Positions 20,074 through 30,847 are shown, counted from the stretch's first letter. The stretch is 64,000 nt of DNA from Muribaculaceae bacterium (GCA_017396945.1 JAFQKI010000016.1:1-64000); one strand, 5' to 3'. Translations and numbers: made by a program. Notes: a model not told the origin generated them from the letters alone.

Positions 20074-20439
20074 TTAAAGTACTTCGGGAGCAAGTGAAAC
20101 AATCTTCATGTTGGTCGCACGCAATTCACGAGCAACGGGACCGAAGATACGCGTACCGCGAAGTTCACCGGCATTATTCAATAACACACATGCGTTGTCG
20201 TCAAAGCGGATATAAGAACCATCAGCACGACGGATTTCTTTCTTAGTGCGCACTACGACAGCTTTCGATACAGTACCTTTCTTTACGTCGGAAGAGGGAA
20301 TAACGTTTTTCACCGTAACAACGATGATGTCACCTACCGAAGCGTAACGACGTCCTGTACCACCTAACACGCGGATGCAAAGTGCTTCTTTAGCTCCGCT
20401 ATTATCTGCAACAGTTAAACGTGATTCAGTCTGTATCAT
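20074..20439 (-). CDS. rplN: 50S ribosomal protein L14
   Basis: 121 residues. L14 is a beta-barrel protein at the subunit interface that contacts h14 of 16S rRNA and the RsfS silencing factor. The start [18 protein letters not shown], the N-A-C-V-L-L-N region and [13 protein letters not shown] are invariant landmarks. It is two bases after rpsQ. Confidence 0.98.
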   Translation of the reverse strand: MIQTESRLTVADNSGAKEALCIRVLGGTGRRYASVGDIIVVTVKNVIPSSDVKKGTVSKAVVVRTKKEIRRADGSYIRFDDNACVLLNNAGELRGTRIFGPVARELRATNMKIVSLAPEVL

Positions 20440-20441
20440 AA

Positions 20442-20699
20442 TTACTTAACTTTTTCGATTATTTCAACTAATCTCCATCTTTTGGTTTTGCTCAAAGGAC
20501 GAGTTTCCATGAGCTTTACTGTATCGCCAACGCTACACTCATTCTTTTCATCGTGAGCGTGGTATTTTTTTGTCTTGTTGACAAATTTACCATAGATAGG
20601 GTGTTTTTCCTTCCACTTGATAGTTACAGTGATGGTTTTGTCACCCTTGTTGCTCGATACAACCCCAATACGTTCTTTTCTTAAATTTCTTTTTTCCAT
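20442..20699 (-). CDS. rpsQ: 30S ribosomal protein S17
   Basis: 85 residues. S17 is a primary 16S rRNA binder with an OB fold. The segment [19 protein letters not shown] with H-P-I-Y-G-K, then [26 protein letters not shown] matches the family. It is placed between rpmC and rplN. Confidence 0.98.
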   Translation of the reverse strand: MEKRNLRKERIGVVSSNKGDKTITVTIKWKEKHPIYGKFVNKTKKYHAHDEKNECSVGDTVKLMETRPLSKTKRWRLVEIIEKVK

Positions 20700-20708
20700 T
20701 TCTTGGGA

Positions 20709-20906
20709 TTATTTATTATTAAGTTCGCGTTGACGCAACTCAGTCTTTACGCGTGCAATCATTTTACGGCTATGTGTAATCTTAGCAGGGCTATCGAGTG
20801 GAGAAACCGCATGATTTACCTTGAGTTGAAGGTAATCTTTTTCCATTTCTGCCAAACGGTCTTTGAGGTCCTGAGTGCTAAGCTCTTTGATTTCTTCTTT
20901 CTTCAT
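20709..20906 (-). CDS. rpmC: 50S ribosomal protein L29
   Basis: 65 residues. L29 is a two-helix protein at the polypeptide exit, next to L23 and the SRP/trigger-factor docking site. E-I-K-E-L-S-T-Q-D-L with helix-rich sequence and I-A-R-V-K-T-E-L-R-Q-R-E-L near the end are typical. It lies between rplP and rpsQ with short spacers. Confidence 0.97.
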   Translation of the reverse strand: MKKEEIKELSTQDLKDRLAEMEKDYLQLKVNHAVSPLDSPAKITHSRKMIARVKTELRQRELNNK

Positions 20907-20912
20907 AATCTT

Positions 20913-21344
20913 TTACACATTTTGAGTTGGATCATAATCACGGCGCACTACAAACTTGGTAGTAACGGGGAGCTTTTGAGCCGCCAAACGGAGTGCTTCC
21001 TTGGCAACTTCCATCGGAACACCTTCAGCCTCGATGATCATGCGACCCGGGGTGATGGGAGCCACGAAACCTTCGGGGTTACCTTTACCTTTACCCATAC
21101 GCACTTCAGCAGGTTTTTTGGTGATAGGCTTATCTGGGAAAATACGGATCCAAATTTGACCTTGACGTTGCATGTAACGAGTTACCGCGATACGAGCAGC
21201 TTCAATTTGACGACCTGTGATCCATTTAGATTCCAAAGTCTTTATACCAAAAGAACCGAATGCCAACTGATTACCGCGTTGAGCATTGCCCTTCATGCGG
21301 CCTTTCTGTTGTCTGCGAAATTTAGTTTTCTTTGGTTGTAACAT
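20913..21344 (-). CDS. rplP: 50S ribosomal protein L16
   Basis: 143 residues. L16 helps accommodate A-site tRNA at the peptidyl-transferase side. The start [16 protein letters not shown], the [23 protein letters not shown] segment (glycine-rich loop) and the L-P-V-T-T-K-F-V end are standard. A six-base gap to rpmC indicates coupling. Confidence 0.98.
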   Translation of the reverse strand: MLQPKKTKFRRQQKGRMKGNAQRGNQLAFGSFGIKTLESKWITGRQIEAARIAVTRYMQRQGQIWIRIFPDKPITKKPAEVRMGKGKGNPEGFVAPITPGRMIIEAEGVPMEVAKEALRLAAQKLPVTTKFVVRRDYDPTQNV

Positions 21345-21364
21345 TGTTGTCTTAATTCAAAAGT

Positions 21365-22096
21365 TTAACGGTTGTTTTTTGATTTACGGAATCCGCCACG
21401 ACGGGGAGCGCCATTGCCAGCACCACGACCTTCTTTAGCGTTAGAAGTGAATGATGGAGCGAGATCGCGTTTTCCGTAAACTTCGCCACGGCAGATCCAC
21501 ACTTTTACGCCGATAACACCAACTTTGGTGTGGGCTTCAACAAGTGCGTAATCGATGTCGGCACGAAGTGTGTGGAGAGGAGTACGTCCTTCCTTGAACA
21601 TTTCTGAACGAGCCATTTCAGCGCCGTTAAGACGACCACTAATCTGTATTTTAATACCTTCAGCTCCGCTACGCATAGTTGATGCGATAGCCATTTTCAC
21701 TGCACGACGATAAGCTATTTTACCCTCGATTTGACGAGCAACGGTGCTAGCCACGATTTGAGCATCGAGCTCGGGACGCTTAACTTCAAAGATATTAATT
21801 TGTACATCTTTGTCGGTGATTTTCTTGAGTTCTTCTTTGAGTTTTTCAACTTCAGAACCACCTTTACCGATAATCAAACCGGGGCGAGATGTGCAAACAG
21901 TAATAGTGATTAATTTCAATGTACGCTCAATAACGATACGTGATACGCTAGACTTTGCTAAGCGCACATTAAGATACTTGCGAAGTTTAGAATCTTCGAG
22001 AAGAGTATCTCCGTATTTTTTTCCGCCATACCAGTTAGAATCCCAACCTCTGATGACGCCTAAGCGGTTTGCTATCGGATTAACTTTCTGTCCCAT
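21365..22096 (-). CDS. rpsC: 30S ribosomal protein S3
   Basis: 243 residues. S3 forms part of the mRNA entry helicase site. The N-terminal [14 protein letters not shown], the type II KH domain with [11 protein letters not shown] at about residue 75, and the C-terminal G-V-I-G-V-K-V-W-I are present. A basic Gly/Arg-rich tail of about 25 residues follows. It starts three bases after rplV. Confidence 0.98.
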   Translation of the reverse strand: MGQKVNPIANRLGVIRGWDSNWYGGKKYGDTLLEDSKLRKYLNVRLAKSSVSRIVIERTLKLITITVCTSRPGLIIGKGGSEVEKLKEELKKITDKDVQINIFEVKRPELDAQIVASTVARQIEGKIAYRRAVKMAIASTMRSGAEGIKIQISGRLNGAEMARSEMFKEGRTPLHTLRADIDYALVEAHTKVGVIGVKVWICRGEVYGKRDLAPSFTSNAKEGRGAGNGAPRRGGFRKSKNNR

Positions 22097-22099
22097 ATC

Positions 22100-22510
22100 T
22101 TATGCTTCTTTTTTATCGTTATTAATTGTATCAACAAACAATGTAACGTGATTTGAACGTTTACGAATTCTATAACCTCTTCCTTGAGGAGCTGTGCGGA
22201 GACGTTTCAACATAGGAGCACAGTTTACAAAAATTGTGCTAATATAAAGTTCACCGTTTTCAGCTTTTCTTTCATTCTTAGCTTCCCAGTTTGCAATAGC
22301 AGAGCGGAGAAGTTTTTCAACTTTAGCAGCTGCTTCTTTATTGGAAAACTTGAGGATACCCAACGCACGGAAAACTTCTTTACCACGTACCATGTCAGCG
22401 ACGAGGCGCATTTTGCGTGGTGATGAAGGCACGTTGACCAATTTAGCAAATGCTTGGGTCTTGCGGGTTTCCTTCATTAATTCGGCTGATTGTCTTTTTC
22501 TTACACCCAT
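22100..22510 (-). CDS. rplV: 50S ribosomal protein L22
   Basis: 136 residues, somewhat longer than the E. coli protein because of an N-terminal extension. L22 lines the exit-tunnel constriction with a long hairpin. The core [18 protein letters not shown] and the tunnel hairpin [21 protein letters not shown] are seen. It is located between rpsS and rpsC. Confidence 0.97.
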   Translation of the reverse strand: MGVRKRQSAELMKETRKTQAFAKLVNVPSSPRKMRLVADMVRGKEVFRALGILKFSNKEAAAKVEKLLRSAIANWEAKNERKAENGELYISTIFVNCAPMLKRLRTAPQGRGYRIRKRSNHVTLFVDTINNDKKEA

Positions 22511-22559
22511 TTTATTTAATTTCTTTTTTTATCAAAATTATTTTTTTATTGGGCCCTTA

Positions 22560-22829
22560 TTATTTCTTCTTGTTACCTGCGTGACCACGGAAGGTACGAG
22601 TAGGAGCAAATTCTCCAAGTTTGTGACCAACCATGTTTTCAGTTACGTAAACAGGAATGAATTTGTTACCATTGTGTACAGCAAAAGTGTGTCCTACAAA
22701 TTCAGGTGCAATCATTGATGCACGGCTCCAAGTCTTGATTACAGACTTTTTGCCACTTTCTTCCATTGCAGTGACTTTCTTTTCAAGCTTCACGCTGATA
22801 TATGGGCCTTTTTTTAATGAACGACTCAT
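22560..22829 (-). CDS. rpsS: 30S ribosomal protein S19
   Basis: 89 residues. S19 is in the 30S head and works with S13. The start [10 protein letters not shown], then [24 protein letters not shown] and the end [12 protein letters not shown] are invariant family features. It lies 20 bases after rplB. Confidence 0.98.
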   Translation of the reverse strand: MSRSLKKGPYISVKLEKKVTAMEESGKKSVIKTWSRASMIAPEFVGHTFAVHNGNKFIPVYVTENMVGHKLGEFAPTRTFRGHAGNKKK

Positions 22830-22849
22830 AGTTTCTTAATTAAATCAGA

Positions 22850-23677
22850 TTACTTTTTTCTTCTTTCAATAATGTACTTTGAAGAATGTTTCTTCGGAGC
22901 ACGAGTCTTGAGACCCTTAGCGTAAAGACCCTTACGAGAACGTGGGTGTCCACCTGATGCGCGACCTTCACCACCACCCATTGGGTGATCAACTGGGTTC
23001 ATTACAACACCACGGTTGCGAGGACGACGTCCTAACCAACGAGAACGACCTGCTTTACCTGAACGTTCAAGAGAGTGTTCGCTGTTACCTACAACACCTA
23101 CTGTTGCTTTGCAAGCAGCGAGGATTTTACGAGTCTCACCCGAAGGCAATTTAACGATCACATAGTCGCCTTCACGAGAAGTCAACTGAGCGAATGTACC
23201 GGCTGAACGAGCCATAAACGCTCCTTGACCCGGACGCAATTCGATGTTGTGGATCACTGTACCTACAGGAATTTTGCTCATAGGAAGAGCGTTACCTACT
23301 TCAGGAGCCACATCAGGACCGCTAATTACAGTCTGACCTACTTCTAAGCCGTTGGGTGCGATGATATAAGCTTTTGCACCGTCAACGTAGTAAAGGAGTG
23401 CAATGCGAGCTGAACGGTTGGGGTCATACTCGATTGACTTCACTACTGCGGGAACACCGTCTTTGTTTCTCTTAAAGTCAATGATACGGTATTTGCGTTT
23501 GTGCCCACCACCAAGGTAGCGAGTGGTGAGGTGACCTTCGGCGTTACGACCTCCGGATGCTTTTTTACCGACTGTAAGAGATTTCTCTGGTGTAGAAGCA
23601 GTGATTGTACCTTTAAATACACCAATGATTTTGTGTCTTTGCCCCGGTGTTGTGGGCTTCAATTTTCTTACTGCCAT
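22850..23677 (-). CDS. rplB: 50S ribosomal protein L2
   Basis: 275 residues, standard length. L2 is needed for subunit joining and peptidyl-transferase activity. G-Q-R-H-K residues near the start, the S-A-R-I-A-L-L-Y-Y segment and the C-terminal [18 protein letters not shown] loop, which carries the functionally important His, are present. It follows rplW by seven bases. Confidence 0.98.
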   Translation of the reverse strand: MAVRKLKPTTPGQRHKIIGVFKGTITASTPEKSLTVGKKASGGRNAEGHLTTRYLGGGHKRKYRIIDFKRNKDGVPAVVKSIEYDPNRSARIALLYYVDGAKAYIIAPNGLEVGQTVISGPDVAPEVGNALPMSKIPVGTVIHNIELRPGQGAFMARSAGTFAQLTSREGDYVIVKLPSGETRKILAACKATVGVVGNSEHSLERSGKAGRSRWLGRRPRNRGVVMNPVDHPMGGGEGRASGGHPRSRKGLYAKGLKTRAPKKHSSKYIIERRKK

Positions 23678-23684
23678 TTCTTAA

Positions 23685-23975
23685 TTATATGTTGCTATAA
23701 AAGTCAATAGTTTCGCCATCGCCGATAGTCACGAATGCTTTCTTGTAGGAATTTGTTTTACCACGAAGAAGACCGCTCTTTGTCCAGCGAGACTTGTTTT
23801 TACCTCTAACAACAAGAGTATTGACATTAACTACTTTAACTCCGTAAAGTTTCTCAACCAAAGATTTGATTTGATACTTGTTGGCATCGGGAGAAACACG
23901 GAAAGTGTAGCGATTAAGCTTTTCAGTAAGCTTAGTTGCTTTTTCAGTAACGATAGGTTGAATCATTATATCCAT
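23685..23975 (-). CDS. rplW: 50S ribosomal protein L23
   Basis: 96 residues. L23 sits at the tunnel exit and docks trigger factor and SRP. I-Q-P-I-V-T-E-K-A-T-K-L, Y-T-F-R-V-S-P-D-A-N-K-Y-Q-I-K and V-V-N-V-N-T-L-V match the family. It is placed between rplD and rplB. Confidence 0.97.
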   Translation of the reverse strand: MDIMIQPIVTEKATKLTEKLNRYTFRVSPDANKYQIKSLVEKLYGVKVVNVNTLVVRGKNKSRWTKSGLLRGKTNSYKKAFVTIGDGETIDFYSNI

Positions 23976-23995
23976 TTCTTTTCCTCCTGATGGGT

Positions 23996-24616
23996 TTAAA
24001 GTTTATTAATAACGTCAAGGCTACTTTCCGTAAGGATAATAGCTTTGTTGTTGAGTACTGCATAAGTATTTATGTCCGACGCAGACATTACATTTGCGTT
24101 GGGCACATTTCGAGCAGACAAAAATACATTTTTATTTTGACCTGCTAAAACGAGAAGAACCTTTTTGTCAGATAATTGTAATTTTTTAGTAATATTTACA
24201 AATTCTTTGGTCTTGGGGGCTTCAAAATTGAAATCCTCAACTACAACAATTTGGTTATCTTGAGCCTTAAACGTCAAAGCCGATTTGCGAGCAAGAGCTT
24301 TAAGTTTTTTGTTAAGTTTGAAGCGATAATCACGGGGACGAGGACCAAACACACGACCACCACCTACCAAAACAGGCGAGTTGATGTCACCGATACGGCT
24401 ACCGCCACCACCTTTTTGCTTGTGGAGCTTGCGGGTAGAACCAGAAACTTCGCTACGCTCTTTTGATTTGTGAGTGCCTTGACGTTGGTTAGCCAAGTAT
24501 TGCTTAACATCGAGATATACGGCATGCTCGTTAGCTTCAATTGCAAACACCTCATCGTTCAAAACTGCTTTGCGACCGGTGTCTTCTCCTTTAATGTTAT
24601 ATATTGCGAGTTCCAT
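23996..24616 (-). CDS. rplD: 50S ribosomal protein L4
   Basis: 206 residues. L4 lines the exit tunnel and in E. coli is the autogenous repressor of the S10 operon. [19 protein letters not shown] with the K-G-G-G-G-S-R tunnel loop and the F-G-P-R-P-R-D-Y segment are present. The start overlaps the rplC stop by one base, which indicates translational coupling. Confidence 0.98.
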   Translation of the reverse strand: MELAIYNIKGEDTGRKAVLNDEVFAIEANEHAVYLDVKQYLANQRQGTHKSKERSEVSGSTRKLHKQKGGGGSRIGDINSPVLVGGGRVFGPRPRDYRFKLNKKLKALARKSALTFKAQDNQIVVVEDFNFEAPKTKEFVNITKKLQLSDKKVLLVLAGQNKNVFLSARNVPNANVMSASDINTYAVLNNKAIILTESSLDVINKL

Positions 24617-25236
24617 TATTTCTCAATTATTACGATTGAACCTTTACTTCCGGGGATAGATCCCTTAATCATCAATAGATTGTGCTCGGCAATCACCTTC
24701 AATACTTGGAGGTTTTGCACAGTAACACGTTGGTTGCCGGTCTGACCTGCCATGCGCATTCCTTTGAATACTTTAGCGGGGTAAGAACATGCACCAACAG
24801 AACCGGGTGCGCGAAGGCGGTTGTGTTGACCGTGAGTTGTTTGACCAACACCACCAAAACCATGACGTTTTACAACACCTTGGAAACCTTTACCCTTTGA
24901 AGTACCTACTACGTCAACGAAGTCAGCTTCGCTGAAAAGGCCATCAACGGTGATAGTGTCACCAAGTTTGTATTCGCCTTCAAATCCTTTGAACTCGGCC
25001 AAGTGTCTCTTGGGTGTTACACCAGCTTTTTTGAAGTGACCAGCTTCGGGCTTTGTAGTGTGCTTGTCTTTTTTGTCAACAAAGCCAAGTTGCAAAGCTT
25101 CATAGCCGTCTTTTTCAAGATTTTTTACTTGAGTAACCACACAAGGACCTACTTCGATAACAGTGCACGGTACATTTTTACCGTCGGCACTGAAAACGGA
25201 TGTCATTCCGATTTTTTTTCCTAATAATCCTGGCAT
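24616..25236 (-). CDS. rplC: 50S ribosomal protein L3
   Basis: 206 residues. L3 is an early 50S assembly protein reaching towards the peptidyl-transferase centre. The start [12 protein letters not shown] and the loop [20 protein letters not shown] are typical. It carries the Gln of the G-Q-H segment that PrmB methylates in proteobacteria. One-base overlap with rplD. Confidence 0.98.
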   Translation of the reverse strand: MPGLLGKKIGMTSVFSADGKNVPCTVIEVGPCVVTQVKNLEKDGYEALQLGFVDKKDKHTTKPEAGHFKKAGVTPKRHLAEFKGFEGEYKLGDTITVDGLFSEADFVDVVGTSKGKGFQGVVKRHGFGGVGQTTHGQHNRLRAPGSVGACSYPAKVFKGMRMAGQTGNQRVTVQNLQVLKVIAEHNLLMIKGSIPGSKGSIVIIEK

Positions 25237-25274
25237 TTCTCTTTAATTTAAAAATAATTGTTTTTTCTTCTTGA

Positions 25275-25580
25275 TTACACCTTGATTTCTACTTCTACAC
25301 CGCTGGGAAGTTCGAGCTTCATAAGAGCGTCAACAGTCTTTGCAGTTGAGTTGTAGATGTCAATAAGACGTTTGAATGATGAAAGTTGGAACTGTTCACG
25401 TGATTTTTTGTTCACGAAAGTTGAACGGTTCACAGTGAAGATACGTTTGTGAGTAGGTAAGGGTATAGGACCGCTTATCACCGCACCTGTAGCCTTCACA
25501 GTCTTAACAATCTTCTCAGCCGACTTGTCCACCAAGTTGTGATCGTAAGATTTTAACTTAATTCTGATTTTTTGGCTCAT
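25275..25580 (-). CDS. rpsJ: 30S ribosomal protein S10
   Basis: 101 residues. S10 belongs to the 30S head and, as NusE, also takes part in transcription antitermination. [10 protein letters not shown], the [17 protein letters not shown] loop and F-K-R-L-I-D-I-Y-N are diagnostic. It lies 20 bases after fusA, so the str and S10 groups are joined here without a tuf gene between them. Confidence 0.98.
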   Translation of the reverse strand: MSQKIRIKLKSYDHNLVDKSAEKIVKTVKATGAVISGPIPLPTHKRIFTVNRSTFVNKKSREQFQLSSFKRLIDIYNSTAKTVDALMKLELPSGVEVEIKV

Positions 25581-25600
25581 ATTATTTTATGAATAAATTG

Positions 25601-27727
25601 TTATTTCAATAAATCAACACGACCTTGGCATTCTTCCAAGACGCTCTTAGCAATTGATGAGCTCACTTCTGAATAGTGAGAGAATGACATTGTTGAAGTT
25701 GCACGACCTGAAGTAATAGTACGCAATGCAGTTACATAACCAAACATTTCAGCAAGAGGAGTTTTAGCCTTAACTACACGAGCACCACTACGGCTTGATT
25801 CCATACCTTCAACTTGACCACGACGTTTGTTCAAGTCAGAGATAACATCACCCATACTTTCTTCGGGGGTAACAACTTCAATCTTCATGATTGGTTCAAG
25901 CAATACAGGACCTGCCTTTTCACACGCTTTCTTGAATGCTTGAATAGCACAAAGCTCGAATGAAAGTTGGTCAGAGTCAACCGGGTGGAATGAACCATCA
26001 ATTACGGTAACTTTGAGTTGCTCTACCGGATAACCAGCAAGAACACCATTTTTCATTGCTGTAGTAAAACCTTTTTGGATAGAAGGTATAAATTCCTTAG
26101 GAATGTTACCACCTTTCACCTCATCAACAAACTGGAGGTTACCTTCAAAGCCTTCGTCAACCGGCTCAACACGAACGATGATGTCAGCAAATTTACCGCG
26201 ACCACCGGTTTGTTTCTTGAACACTTCACGAAGCTCAACCGCTTGAGTGATGGTTTCTTTATATGTAACCTGAGGACGACCTTGGTTACATTCTACTTTA
26301 AATTCACGACGAAGACGGTCGATAATAATATCAAGGTGAAGTTCACCCATACCAGAAATCACCGTTTGACCGGTTTCTTCGTTGGTTTGCACACGGAATG
26401 TGGGGTCTTCTTCAGCAAGTTTTTGGAGACCTACACCGAGTTTATCAAGGTCTTTTTGAGTCTTAGGCTCAACCGCGATACCGATAACCGGTTCGGGGAA
26501 TTCCATTGCTTCAAGTACGATAGGAGCATCTTCAGCGCAAAGAGTGTCACCAGTGCGGATATCTTTGAAGCCTACACCTGCACCGATATCACCACAACCG
26601 ATTACATCTTTTGCATTTTGCTTGTTAGAGTGCATTTGGAACAAGCGAGAGATGCGTTCTTTTTTACCTGAACGAGAGTTCAACACATAGCTACCTGCAA
26701 CCATGTCACCAGAGTAAACACGGAAGAAGCAAAGACGACCTACATAAGGGTCGGTAGCGATTTTAAACGCAAGCGCACACATAGGAGCATCGCTTGAGGG
26801 CTCACGAGTGATCACCTCTTCAGCGTTATCCACAGAGTGACCTTCAATTGCGCCACCATCTGTAGGACAAGGAAGATAAGCACATACGTTGTTAAGAAGA
26901 CATTGAACACCTTTGTTTTTGAATGAGCTACCGCAAGTCATAGGAACGATATCCAATGAAAGGGTTGCTTTGCGGATACCTGCACGAATTTCTTCTTCTG
27001 TGATAGTTGAAGGATCGTCAAAGTATTTTTCCATCAACACATCATCAAACTCAGCGATTTTTTCGAGCATTTTATCGCGCCATTCCTCTGCTTCATCTTG
27101 AAGATTTGCAGGGATTTCTTCGATAACATAGTCAGCGCCTTGTTTTTCATCGGGCCAATAGTAAGCTTTCATTGTTACAAGGTCAACGATACCTTTGAAA
27201 GTTTCTTCAGCGCCGATAGGAATTTGGATAGGACAAGGATTTGCACCGAGCACGTCCTTCATTTGGCGAACCACTTCAAAAAAGTTAGCACCAGAGCGGT
27301 CCATTTTGTTAACGTAACCCATACGGGGTACGTTATATTTATCAGCTTGACGCCATACTGTTTCTGATTGAGGCTCCACACCACCAACGGCACAATATGT
27401 AGCGACAGCACCATCAAGTACACGAAGAGAACGTTCTACTTCTACAGTGAAGTCAACGTGCCCCGGAGTGTCAATGAGGTTGATTTTATATTGCTCGTTA
27501 TTATATTTCCAAAAAGCGGTTGTAGCAGCAGAGGTGATAGTGATACCACGTTCTTGCTCTTGCTCCATCCAGTCCATGGTAGCAGCGCCATCATGAACTT
27601 CACCGATTTTGTGAGTAAGACCGGTATAGAAAAGAATACGTTCAGAAGTAGTAGTCTTTCCGGCGTCGATGTGAGCCATAATACCGATATTACGGGTATA
27701 TTTTAATAATTCGTCTGATTTAGCCAT
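25601..27727 (-). CDS. fusA: Elongation factor G
   Basis: 708 residues, usual length. EF-G is the GTPase that drives tRNA/mRNA translocation and, with RRF, ribosome recycling. The GTP-binding motifs A-H-I-D-A-G-K-T-T (about 18-26), the switch region [17 protein letters not shown] and N-K-M-D are intact, followed by domains II-V. Its position inside the str cluster marks it as the canonical housekeeping copy. Bacteroides also has a starvation-related EF-G2 elsewhere, which this is not likely to be. Confidence 0.98.
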   Translation of the reverse strand: MAKSDELLKYTRNIGIMAHIDAGKTTTSERILFYTGLTHKIGEVHDGAATMDWMEQEQERGITITSAATTAFWKYNNEQYKINLIDTPGHVDFTVEVERSLRVLDGAVATYCAVGGVEPQSETVWRQADKYNVPRMGYVNKMDRSGANFFEVVRQMKDVLGANPCPIQIPIGAEETFKGIVDLVTMKAYYWPDEKQGADYVIEEIPANLQDEAEEWRDKMLEKIAEFDDVLMEKYFDDPSTITEEEIRAGIRKATLSLDIVPMTCGSSFKNKGVQCLLNNVCAYLPCPTDGGAIEGHSVDNAEEVITREPSSDAPMCALAFKIATDPYVGRLCFFRVYSGDMVAGSYVLNSRSGKKERISRLFQMHSNKQNAKDVIGCGDIGAGVGFKDIRTGDTLCAEDAPIVLEAMEFPEPVIGIAVEPKTQKDLDKLGVGLQKLAEEDPTFRVQTNEETGQTVISGMGELHLDIIIDRLRREFKVECNQGRPQVTYKETITQAVELREVFKKQTGGRGKFADIIVRVEPVDEGFEGNLQFVDEVKGGNIPKEFIPSIQKGFTTAMKNGVLAGYPVEQLKVTVIDGSFHPVDSDQLSFELCAIQAFKKACEKAGPVLLEPIMKIEVVTPEESMGDVISDLNKRRGQVEGMESSRSGARVVKAKTPLAEMFGYVTALRTITSGRATSTMSFSHYSEVSSSIAKSVLEECQGRVDLLK

Positions 27728-27756
27728 TTTCTGATAGTTTTAACTCAATGAAAAAA

Positions 27757-28233
27757 TTAGAAACGGAAGTGAGCGAATGCACGGTTAGCTTCTGCCATTT
27801 TGTGCATATCTTCTTTACGTTTGAATGCACCACCTTGGTCATTGAAAGCATCCACGATTTCAGCTGCAAGTTTATCGGCCATAGTTTTACCACCGCGCTT
27901 GCGAGCATAGAGGATAAGATTTTTCATTGAAATTGATTCCTTGCGATCAGGACGGATTTCAGTAGGAACTTGGAAAGTAGCACCACCCACACGGCGAGAC
28001 TTAACTTCCACTTGAGGAGTAACGTTTTCAAGCGCTTTTTTCCAGATTTCAAGCGCGGTTTTTTCCTCGTTAGGCAACTTAGATTTCACAATCTCAAGTG
28101 CGTTATAGAATATTGTATAAGAAATATTCTTTTTGCCATCATACATCAAATGATTGACAAACTTAGAAACTCTAACGTCATTAAAGACGGGATCGGGCAA
28201 TACTACCCTTTTTTTAGGTTTTGCTTTACGCAT
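27757..28233 (-). CDS. rpsG: 30S ribosomal protein S7
   Basis: 158 residues. S7 is the primary assembly protein of the 30S head and, in E. coli, represses the str operon. M-R-K-A-K-P-K-K-R, the [14 protein letters not shown] segment, [11 protein letters not shown] and the R-A-F-A-H-F-R-F end are typical. It is separated from rpsL by 188 bases, in which no promoter box or gene was recognised. Confidence 0.98.
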   Translation of the reverse strand: MRKAKPKKRVVLPDPVFNDVRVSKFVNHLMYDGKKNISYTIFYNALEIVKSKLPNEEKTALEIWKKALENVTPQVEVKSRRVGGATFQVPTEIRPDRKESISMKNLILYARKRGGKTMADKLAAEIVDAFNDQGGAFKRKEDMHKMAEANRAFAHFRF

Positions 28234-28421
28234 TGTTCTTTCAGTTTGTGTTTTTGTTTGCTTGGTTGCTTTTTCTTTCTATCTTCAACCACACGTTCTC
28301 CAACGGCAGTTTACTCAACCTGAATCAGCTTTCCAATAAATCAAAAACGAAGTTAAAAACTTGTTTTCCTTATAATTCTCTCTGTGCGATTTAGTTACTT
28401 CACCAGCTTATTGGGGGCTGA

Positions 28422-28811
28422 TTACTTCTTAGCTGCACCTGCTTTAGGACGCTTTGCTCCGTATTTTGAGCGACGTTGTGTGCGATCCTTAACACCACTT
28501 GTATCAAGTGTACCGCGAACGATGTGATAACGTACACCGGGGAGGTCTTTAACACGACCACCACGAACGAGAACAATTGAGTGTTCTTGCAAGTTGTGAC
28601 CTTCACCGGGGATGTAAGAGTTCACCTCTTTACCGTTAGTCAATCTCACACGGGCTACTTTACGCATAGCCGAGTTAGGTTTCTTGGGAGTAGTAGTGTA
28701 CACACGCACACAAACGCCACGACGTTGTGGACAAGAATCAAGTGCGGGTGATTTACTCTTATCCTCAAGAGCAACACGTCCTTTTCTTACTAATTGCTGA
28801 ATAGTAGGCAT
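28422..28811 (-). CDS. rpsL: 30S ribosomal protein S12
   Basis: 129 residues. S12 is at the decoding centre. The segment [11 protein letters not shown] with Lys43 and G-G-R-V-K-D-L-P-G with Lys88 and Asp89 show the wild-type, streptomycin-sensitive residues and the Asp that RimO methylthiolates in other bacteria. It is the first gene of the 33-gene cluster, about 140 bases downstream of the predicted transcription start. Confidence 0.98.
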   Translation of the reverse strand: MPTIQQLVRKGRVALEDKSKSPALDSCPQRRGVCVRVYTTTPKKPNSAMRKVARVRLTNGKEVNSYIPGEGHNLQEHSIVLVRGGRVKDLPGVRYHIVRGTLDTSGVKDRTQRRSKYGAKRPKAGAAKK

Positions 28812-28958
28812 CTTAGTTCTTTTTGTTTGTTACTTAAAAAATTTATACTTTCTATAATTACTTATTCTCACTTTTACACACATCCAAAATGCCAGCTATC
28901 ACCCTCTCCCTCAATGGATTAGCAATAACATGACATCTCTTCAGTCCGAAAAACGTTG

Positions 28959-28990
28959 CAAAATTACTAATTAATCAGCTAATAACCAAA
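28959..28990 (-). promoter_or_regulatory. Main promoter of the str-S10-spc-alpha cluster
   Basis: On the minus strand TTTG (28987-28990) is followed after 20 bases by TAATTTTG (28959-28966). This is the exact Bacteroidetes -33/-7 arrangement. Transcription should begin near 28952, giving a leader of about 140 bases before rpsL. Confidence 0.8.
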
Positions 28991-29097
28991 CATTTTTACA
29001 ATTTTCTTTACAACATTTTTTCTGATTCATATCAACATGAGCCAAACATCACTGACAACACAAAAAAGCATCCATACGCTTCTTTTTTCTCTCAAAA

Positions 29098-29129
29098 ATT
29101 GTTATTAATAAAGGATTATAGTATCTTTG
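29098..29129 (+). promoter_or_regulatory. Promoter of the cytidylate-kinase-like gene
   Basis: ATTG (29098-29101) is spaced 20 bases from TATCTTTG (29122-29129). The predicted start of transcription near 29136 lies before the ATG at 29150 and excludes the upstream in-frame start at 29099. Confidence 0.75.
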
Positions 29130-29149
29130 CTTTAAATAAAACATCAATT

Positions 29150-29803
29150 ATGATTAAGAACAACTACGTCATTACTATTGGCCGACAATTTGGCAGCGGC
29201 GGCAGAGAACTCGGCAGATTACTTGCCGAAAAATTAGGCATCGCCTACTACGACAAAGAATTACTCGGAGAAGCAGCCAAACATTCAGGGCTAAACGCCG
29301 AGATATTTGAACGCAACGACGAACGCTCCCCCTCATTTCTGAGTGGAATGTTTTCTGTCAGTTCAGGCTACAACCCCATCGTTTGTTATGCGAGCAGTTC
29401 TTCAATCACCGCCGACAATATCTATCGGGCACAAAGCGATTTCATCCGACAACTTGCCAACACACAATCGTGCGTTATAGTTGGACGTAGTGCCGACCAC
29501 ATCTTGCGAGACCACCCCAACGCCATAAACCTTTTCATTCACGCAACAATGGATGATTGCATCACACGCATAATGCGCCGCGGGGACAAAACCACCCCGG
29601 AACAAGCTAGAGTTATCGCCGAAAAAACCAATAAATTACGAGCGAGCTATTACAATTTCTACACCGATAAGAAATGGGGCGATGCCGCAAGCTATGACCT
29701 CACTTTCAACTCCTCTCGCATATCAATAGAGGAGATCGCCTCCATAGTCATTGATTATATTTATAAAAAATTTGGCGAACCTCATTCCATTTCCACGCGT
29801 TGA
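29150..29803 (+). CDS. Cytidylate kinase-like family protein
   Basis: 217 residues from the ATG at 29150, chosen because the P-loop follows directly and the promoter lies between this and the upstream in-frame codon. The motif I-G-R-Q-F-G-S-G-G-R-E-L-G at about residues 9-21 is the P-loop of the cytidylate_kin2 family. The sequence L-G-I-A-Y-Y-D-K-E-L-L then matches the nucleotide-monophosphate-kinase fold. I-V-G-R-S-A-D-H-I-L and a lid-like R-I-M-R-R-G segment follow. Members are common in Bacteroidetes and Firmicutes, but the substrate has not been settled for most. It is probably a cytosolic nucleotide kinase. It stands alone. Confidence 0.85.
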   Translation: MIKNNYVITIGRQFGSGGRELGRLLAEKLGIAYYDKELLGEAAKHSGLNAEIFERNDERSPSFLSGMFSVSSGYNPIVCYASSSSITADNIYRAQSDFIRQLANTQSCVIVGRSADHILRDHPNAINLFIHATMDDCITRIMRRGDKTTPEQARVIAEKTNKLRASYYNFYTDKKWGDAASYDLTFNSSRISIEEIASIVIDYIYKKFGEPHSISTR

Positions 29804-29828
29804 TTAATATAATTATGAATTAATTGTG

Positions 29829-29836
29829 TAACTTTG
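29829..29836 (+). promoter_or_regulatory. Promoter -7 box of the phoH-purC-menG group
   Basis: TAACTTTG followed by GC, 24 bases before the phoH ATG, matches TANNTTTG. No -33 element with standard spacing is clear. Confidence 0.6.
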
Positions 29837-29860
29837 CACAACTATATATAACATCATTGA

Positions 29861-30826
29861 ATGATAGAACGCATCATAATTATTGACAGTGTTGACCCCG
29901 TGAGTTTCTATGGGGTTAACAATAGTAATATGCAATTGATACGCAATCTCTTCCCGAAATTGCGCATGGCGGCTCGGGGCTCAATAATCAAAGTTATTGG
30001 CGACGATGCCGAAACAGCCGACTTTGAAAAAAAAATCAAAGAATTAGAGGCTTATTGCGTAAAATACAACAAATTGCCCGAAGATGTAATACTTGACATC
30101 ATCAAAGGAGAGACCCCGCGCGAGATGAAAATTGACGATGTTATAATATATGGCATAAATGGCAAACCGATATCGGGGCGCACCCCCAACCAACAATTGC
30201 TGGTAGAAAAATTCATTAAAAATGATTTGACATTTGCACTTGGTCCCGCCGGAACCGGCAAAACTTATGTCGCAATCGCTCTTGCAGTGAGAGCGTTAAA
30301 AAATCGTGAAGTACGCAAAATTATTCTTTCACGTCCCGCAGTTGAAGCCGGCGAAAAGCTTGGATTTCTACCCGGTGACATGAAAGACAAAATCGACCCA
30401 TATCTTCAACCACTATATGATGCTCTTGAAGACATGATTCCGGCAGTCAAGCTAAAGGAATATATGGAAACAAATGTCATCCAGATTGCGCCATTGGCAT
30501 TTATGCGTGGGCGCACCCTTAACGATGCTGTCATAGTGCTTGACGAGGCGCAAAACACCACCACCCATCAAATAAAAATGTTCCTAACCCGATTGGGCAT
30601 GAATGCCAAGATGATAATTACAGGCGACATCACGCAGATTGACTTGCCACGCTCCACTACATCGGGTCTTGTGCAAGCGCTCAAAGTACTAAAAGATATT
30701 CCCGGCATTGGTCGTGTGGATTTCGGCAAAAAAGACATCGTGCGCCATCAACTTGTGCAACGCATCGTTGAAGCATACGAACAATGGGACAAAGAAAAGG
30801 AGAAAGACAAGGAACCCGAAAATTAA
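29861..30826 (+). CDS. PhoH-like ATPase (YbeZ type)
   Basis: 321 residues. The PhoH domain has Walker A G-P-A-G-T-G-K-T at about residues 126-133 and Walker B V-I-V-L-D-E-A-Q-N at about 224-232. An N-terminal domain of about 110 residues with R-G-S-I-I-K-V-I-G-D-D is typical of the YbeZ type, which works with the RNase YbeY in rRNA maturation in other bacteria. The charged Lys/Glu tail is short. It is followed after 21 bases by purC and then menG, so it is probably an operon. A role in RNA metabolism is inferred from the family. Confidence 0.92.
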   Translation: MIERIIIIDSVDPVSFYGVNNSNMQLIRNLFPKLRMAARGSIIKVIGDDAETADFEKKIKELEAYCVKYNKLPEDVILDIIKGETPREMKIDDVIIYGINGKPISGRTPNQQLLVEKFIKNDLTFALGPAGTGKTYVAIALAVRALKNREVRKIILSRPAVEAGEKLGFLPGDMKDKIDPYLQPLYDALEDMIPAVKLKEYMETNVIQIAPLAFMRGRTLNDAVIVLDEAQNTTTHQIKMFLTRLGMNAKMIITGDITQIDLPRSTTSGLVQALKVLKDIPGIGRVDFGKKDIVRHQLVQRIVEAYEQWDKEKEKDKEPEN

Positions 30827-30847
30827 CACCTATACAACTATAACATA

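Larger units (their letters stand above)
28812..29149. other. Divergent promoter region between rpsL and the cytidylate-kinase-like gene
   Basis: No gene was seen in these 338 bases. The region holds the minus-strand promoter of the ribosomal cluster (28959-28990) and the plus-strand promoter of the kinase-like gene (29098-29129). The rpsL 5' leader (28812 to about 28952) is pyrimidine-rich on the plus strand; no riboswitch-like fold was recognised. Confidence 0.7.

Noticed and set aside
20703..21341. 212-codon plus-strand frame opposite rpmC and rplP
   Set aside because: Antisense to two certain ribosomal genes; composition is that of a mirror frame.
26018..26671. 217-codon plus-strand frame opposite fusA
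   Set aside because: Antisense shadow of EF-G; no start signals, no family match.
29861..30826. Phosphate-starvation toxin-antitoxin PhoH2
   Set aside because: The protein has no PIN domain and is of the YbeZ type in a housekeeping context.
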